Assembly (NCBI GenBank): GCA_017417385.1
Contig: JAFPZF010000003.1
Span: forward strand, 1-64,000
Origin: Bacteroidales bacterium
Lineage (GTDB): Bacteria > Bacteroidota > Bacteroidia > Bacteroidales > Marinilabiliaceae
Direction of reading: 5' to 3'
DNA: 64,000 nucleotides
In this document: in pieces, positions 55,301 through 61,300 of the stretch
How positions within the stretch are numbered: position 1 is the stretch's first letter
Layout of the letters: the number at the start of each line of letters is the position of its first letter
Notes under the pieces: model-generated
The model's input: the letters and a program-made list of their open reading frames with translations, nothing else
Told to the model about the DNA's origin: nothing
Databases searched by the model: none
Made by a program: the position numbers and the translations under genes

Positions 55301-58300
55301 CTGTCTTGTATCGGCAAGAGCGATGCTACGCTTAAGGCGACAGCCAATGGCGGAAACCTGCCGTACACATATCAGTGGTATAAGGCCGACGACAGTGGCA
55401 ACTATGTAGAGATAGCAAGGGCGACGAGTGCGGAGCTGACGAACGTCTCGGCAGGCTCGTATAAGGTACACGTCATCGATGCGGCAGGTGCGGAGAACGA
55501 GGCGGCAGTCGTCGTAGCCGAGCCAGTCTCGACAGACTTCAGGCTGATGGTACTCTCCGACGTCGATTGTGACGGCGCTAATGGAGCACTGTACATCAAG
55601 TTCGACGATGAGGACTTGCAGAAGGCACTGGAAGCAACGACAGCATGGGCGGATAACATCAACCAGGTGAGCCACAAGTGGGACAATGCAAGCAACCAGT
55701 TGACAGTCCGTTACCAGAAGGCAGGCGAGTGGCAGGATAGGACCCTCGAGATCAGGTGGAGCGGATCTCTCGTCAACAACACGGCAGTCACAATAGGCAA
55801 CACTACATACGACAACACATCGTTGCCAAACCTGAGGAGAGGCCTCATCAGTGGCGAGTACACCGTCAACGTCTCCATGGTCAATGGTAGTGCGAGGAAC
55901 TGTCCGTCGACGCAGACCGTAGAGCTCGTGAAGCCGATAGACTTCAGAGTTGCAGAGGTAGCGAATGCTGCGTGTGTCGGCAAGAACACCGGTGCAATCA
56001 CGCTTGAGGTGACCGGAGGTAGTGGAGACTTCACATACGAGTGGAAGGACATACCGGGTCAGAGCGTAAGTTCGAGGAGCAGCCTTGCAGCCGGTGACTA
56101 CTACGTCAGAGTCATCGACAACAAGAAGCACAACACATATTCGACCATAACCGTCACGGCCGATGCAGCTTCAGGCCAGTGGTATTACACCACGAGTGGC
56201 AGTGGTCAGACAGAGTGCTACTATCCGAGCGCGAGTGCAACGGGTGACGAGTTCTATAGCGACGGAACGAAGAACTGGTATAAGATCACAGTCGAGCAGA
56301 CCAACGCGTTCAAGATCGAGGCGTTGCAGTCGGACGTCAAGTGCTACGAGAACCAGGATGGACTCATCGACCTCTCCGTCACGGGAGGCTCGGGCAACTA
56401 CAACTTCGTATGGACAGGTTCGGGACTTGGCCTCAAGGCAGGGCAGCGAGTACAGGACAACCTGAGTGCCGGCACGTATTCAGTCGTCGTCACCGATAGG
56501 AACTACGGTTGCACGGCTACCAAGGAGTGGACCATAGGCGGACCGACCAGCGAGCTGACCGTCGTAGAGAGCCATAAGGACGTCAAGTGCAACGGTGACA
56601 CCAATGGCGAGATATCATTTGACGTCAATGGCGGCACGCCGTTTACGAGTGGCGACTTCGACGGCGGGTACATGTACAGGTACAACAACCAGGGATGGCC
56701 CGACGCGGAGAACAACAAGCAGAAGATAGCAAAGGGCAATGGCACGGCGCTGAAGCTCAGCTACTATGACGACAAGGCGACGACGCCAGGGTTGACAGAG
56801 GAGTGGCCGGCAGGCACGTATCTCATCACAGTAAGGGATGCCAACGGATGTGAGAAGAGCGTCACCGTCACGATAGCCGAGCCAGAGAGGATCAGCATCA
56901 AGTACAGCATCACCAATGTCAAGACCGCGGGCAGCAATGACGGCGAGATAGCCATCACGAGTGTCACGGGTGGAACTCCGGCATACAAGCTCATCTGGGC
57001 AGCTGGTGCGCCATACAGCACAAAGGCAGATGCAGAGCATGCAGACTTCAACAGCACGACCAACGTCAACAACTACACGAGGACCGGTCTCGAGAAGGGC
57101 TGGTATGCAGTGAAGGTCAAGGACGCCAACGACTGCGAGTCGCAGGTATATGCGATACAGGTCAACGACAATGGCGCGCTTGAGTTGAGCGTCGATAACA
57201 GACTCATCGAGCATATCAAGTGCTACGGCGAGAAGAACGGATCTATCTCGATACTCGTCTCGAACGGGCAGAAGCCGTACACCATCTATCTCGACGACAT
57301 AGTGGTCGAGCAGGAGTACTATGGCAACAGCACGTACAAGATCAAGGATTTGCCAGTCGGCACATACGACGTCAGAGTCGTCGATGCGAGCGGAGCAACG
57401 CAGAGGGAGGACGACATAGTAGTCGCATACTACATGTCGCCGATCAAGAGAGAGGAGATCCTCACGATAGCACCGACGTCGACAGAGACCATAGTAAGTG
57501 CGCCAGTGACGGCAAACAACATCACGTCAGTCACGACGACGACATTTGCACAGAACGTCAACAACGAGTGGGTGAAGACAGAGGTCACGACGAGGTACAC
57601 GACGGCAGTTTCTGACCCGTTGAAGTTGACACTTGCAGTCGAGAACGCATATCCAGTCTGTGCGGGTGCGAAGAATGGCGCATTCACGTACACGATAGAG
57701 AATGGCGTATATGGCAAGGCAATAGAATACACCGTATCGCCGACGTCGATAAGGGAGACCGCGACCGACAAGAACGACCAGAACACGTGGTTCCAGTCAG
57801 GCACGATAGGCAGCACGACAGCTGGCGACGGACTGAATCCGGGCACGTACATCATGACCGTTACCGACGCCAACGGATGTCAGGCGCAGGAGTCAGTTGC
57901 GATAGAGGGATATGAGCCTATCGAGGTACAGAACGTCGTAGTCAAGAACGTACTCTGCCACGAGGCGCAGAACGGTGCGATAACGTTGACGCCTGTCGGT
58001 GGATCTGGCACGTACAAGTTCGAGTGGCAGTACAGCGAGGACGGCACGAACTGGACAGATGACTTTGCAACGGCACACGTATCGGCAAACTCGAGCGTCA
58101 GGAACAACAGCCAGAACCTGACCCAGATCAAGGGTGGACAGTACAAGCTCAAGATCACGTGTTTGCAGGGCAGTGACGAAGTATGCAGCGAGGAGTTCGG
58201 TCCGTGGGTAGTGACCGAGCCAGTAGCAGCATTGGCGATAGACCACGTAGACATGCAGGCGAATGCTACGAACCCATCTTGTAACGGAGTCAAGGATGGT

Positions 58301-61300
58301 AGCATAGTTGCGACAGTCAGTGGTGGTACAGTACCGTACACATATCAGTGGAGGTTGACCAGTGGAGAGATCATGAGCTCGACGACCAACCTGCAGACAG
58401 GGCTGGGTGCAGGCGAGTACATGCTCCTCGTCACCGATGCCAACGGATGTCAGACAGAGACTCAGGAGGCCGTCAAGCTGACCGAGCCGGAGACATACTA
58501 CATCACCATCCTCCAGGACGTAGATTGTGACGGCAAGAACGCCAAGCTCGGCATCACGACCGACAGGACGCTTGCCGGAGTTTACTATGGTGGAAGCGCA
58601 AATGATGCTAAGCTCGTCAACGGGGCATATACAGACCAGGAGGGCAACCTCGTCGGACTGAACGGCTACACAGCACAGTGGCATCATGCGAAGAAGAACT
58701 CTGCGGGCAGCACAACAGACTTCACATTTGAGGACATCGAGAGTGGAACCGTAAGACTCGAGATGCACAAGAGCGGAGCGTGCGACATATCGAGAGACTT
58801 GACCCTCGTCCAGCCGATAACGCAGGCGTCGATAATCAAGACGAACCCGACGTGTGCGGGCGTCAACAACGGCAAGATCACCGTCAACTTCAGGGGAGGA
58901 TCTGGCAACTACTACTACAAGTGGGAGTACAGTGAGGACGGAACCGCATGGGCTACCGACGTAGATGTCGTCAATGACGGACAGTTCGTAGTCAGTGGAG
59001 GTCCGAACATCAGGAACGGTTTGAAGCCAGGTTTCTATCGCGTGACAGCGTACGATGCGAAGACCAGGATGATGCATGACGGCACCTCAGTAGTCGAGAA
59101 GCAGTGTGAGAAAGAGAGTGACATCATAGAGCTCGTCTCGGCTAACGGCTTCGGAGTCGTCTTCGAGGAGAATCCAGTGACGTGCTATGACAGGCAGGAT
59201 GGATCGATAACAGTCTCCGTCGTCAATGGCTCGGGAGACTACAGCTACATGTGGAGTGGCACAGGTACGGGTCTCGTAGCTGGCACAGACGTACAGACCA
59301 CGCTGTCTAAGGGTATCTACAACGTGACCGTCGTAGATCAGCAGTGGGGTTGCACAGTCAGCAAGCAGATCACCATAGACGGACCGAGTGCGCCTCTGAC
59401 GGCAAGACTCTCGTCAGTCGAGGACAACAAGTGCTTCGACGGTACGGAGGGCAAGTTCACCATCAACGTAAGAGGTGGTTACGGAGCATACAGGTGGGCA
59501 TTTGTCGGCCAGGAGTATGACGCAGAGTATGCGTTCACGAGGGTAACGCCGAGTGGCAAGTACACCGTCGCGGCAGACAAGGTAACCGTAGGCGACGTCA
59601 CCTATGAGGTAGAGGGTGGCAAGGTCAACATCAACGGCACCGACTACAACGTCGAGCATGATGCGACGACGAACACCGACTACATCGAGATCAAGACCAG
59701 CAAGGAGTATCAGTCAGCAGACCTGTATGTCTCGGCGACCGAGGCCAAGTCGACAGTCAATGGAGTCGAGAAGACGTTCACCAATAGGAACGGATTTGAC
59801 GGCACATCTGGCAAGAGAGTCGTCATGCTCACCGATGCCAATGGTTGTGAGACGACAGTCGATGTCATGATCAAGGAACCGGAGCAGATCCAGGCAACGT
59901 GGGACGTCACGAACGTCAACGTCACGGGTGGCTCGAACGGCAAGATCACGCTCACCAATATCAGTGGTGGCACGCCGGCATACGAAGTCAGGTTCTACAC
60001 TCAGACAGACTATGAGGCAAACAAGGCAGAGATCGACGCAGGTACATATTCTGGCAGTGCGCAGATCAACTCAAATACCAACATAAGAGTACAGGGCAGC
60101 CTCGCGAAGGGCGTCTATGCAGTCAGGATATCTGATGCCAACGGCTGCATGAGAGTCTTCGAGAAGATAGCCATCACCGACGGTGCGGCACTCGATGCAG
60201 AGTTCACGGCAACAGACCCGAACTGCTATGGCGAGGAAGGCACAATCGAGGTGTTGATCACCAATGGTACAGCGCCATACGACATCTTCATCAATGAGGC
60301 GCTTGAGAGGGGCAACTTCCCAGGCGGGTCGCTCTTGACATTCAAGAAGGGTGCAGGCGAGTACGTAGTCAGGGTAACCGATGCTACGGGTGCGCAGTTG
60401 AGCAACCAGGATAAGAGCATAGCTCTCAGCATTACAGAGCCAACGCAGCTCCAGTTCAACATAGCTCAGACCGGTGGCACGCAGTGCTACGGCGAAGGTG
60501 GAGCAGTAAGACTCGAGATAGCCGGTGGCACTCCGGATGCAAGCGGCAAGTACATCTTGACGTACGCAGCTAACGGATTGCAGGAGGAGGTCGAGGCGAC
60601 GACATACGATGCGACCGACCTCGGCACGAGTGCGCCGTTCAAGTTCAGCGACATGGCGGCGGGGGCGTACACGTACACCTTGAAGGACGCTAAGGGATGT
60701 ACAGTAACGAAGACCGTCGATATCATCGAGCATCAGGAGATCAAGGTGGCGTATGCTGCTACCGACCCGTTGTGCCATGGCGTGAAGACAGGCAGGATCG
60801 ATGCTACCGTCACAGGCACGGACAACGAGCTCAACTACTGGTGGGTTGATGCTACGGCCATGATGACCAACTATGGCGTCACGGATCTCAGCAGCTTGAC
60901 CGCGACACAGGTCAAGGACTACGGACAGAGCCAAGCACTCGAGACCAGTGAGGACATCGCAGGTCTCCTTGGTGGCACGTATCTCCTCTTCGTCGAGGAC
61001 AAGACGACGCAGTGCCAGTCGACCATAGGACAGGGCGTTACAGTCGTCGAGCCGGCCGAGCTGACAATCAGCGAGACCATACATGCAGATGTATCTTGCA
61101 ACGGCAACGACGACGGACAGATAGCAGTCACCGTCAGAGGCGGAGCGAAGCCATACGAGTACAAGTGGACCAAGAACACCGGCGAGGTGCTCGGCACGAA
61201 CGAGAGTGCAGTCTATGACCTGACGGCAGGCGGATACCTACTGACAGTCACCGATGCTAACGGATGCCAGGCGTCGACGTACACAGACCTCAGTGGAGTG

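Noticed and set aside
49232-56131. Long minus-strand open frames inside the giant gene (for example 49232-50854 and 54002-56131)
   Set aside because: They are shadows of the biased codons of the plus-strand frame. Their translations are rich in Arg, Cys and Leu, have no domain-like order, and the opposite strand carries the clear SprB-type protein.
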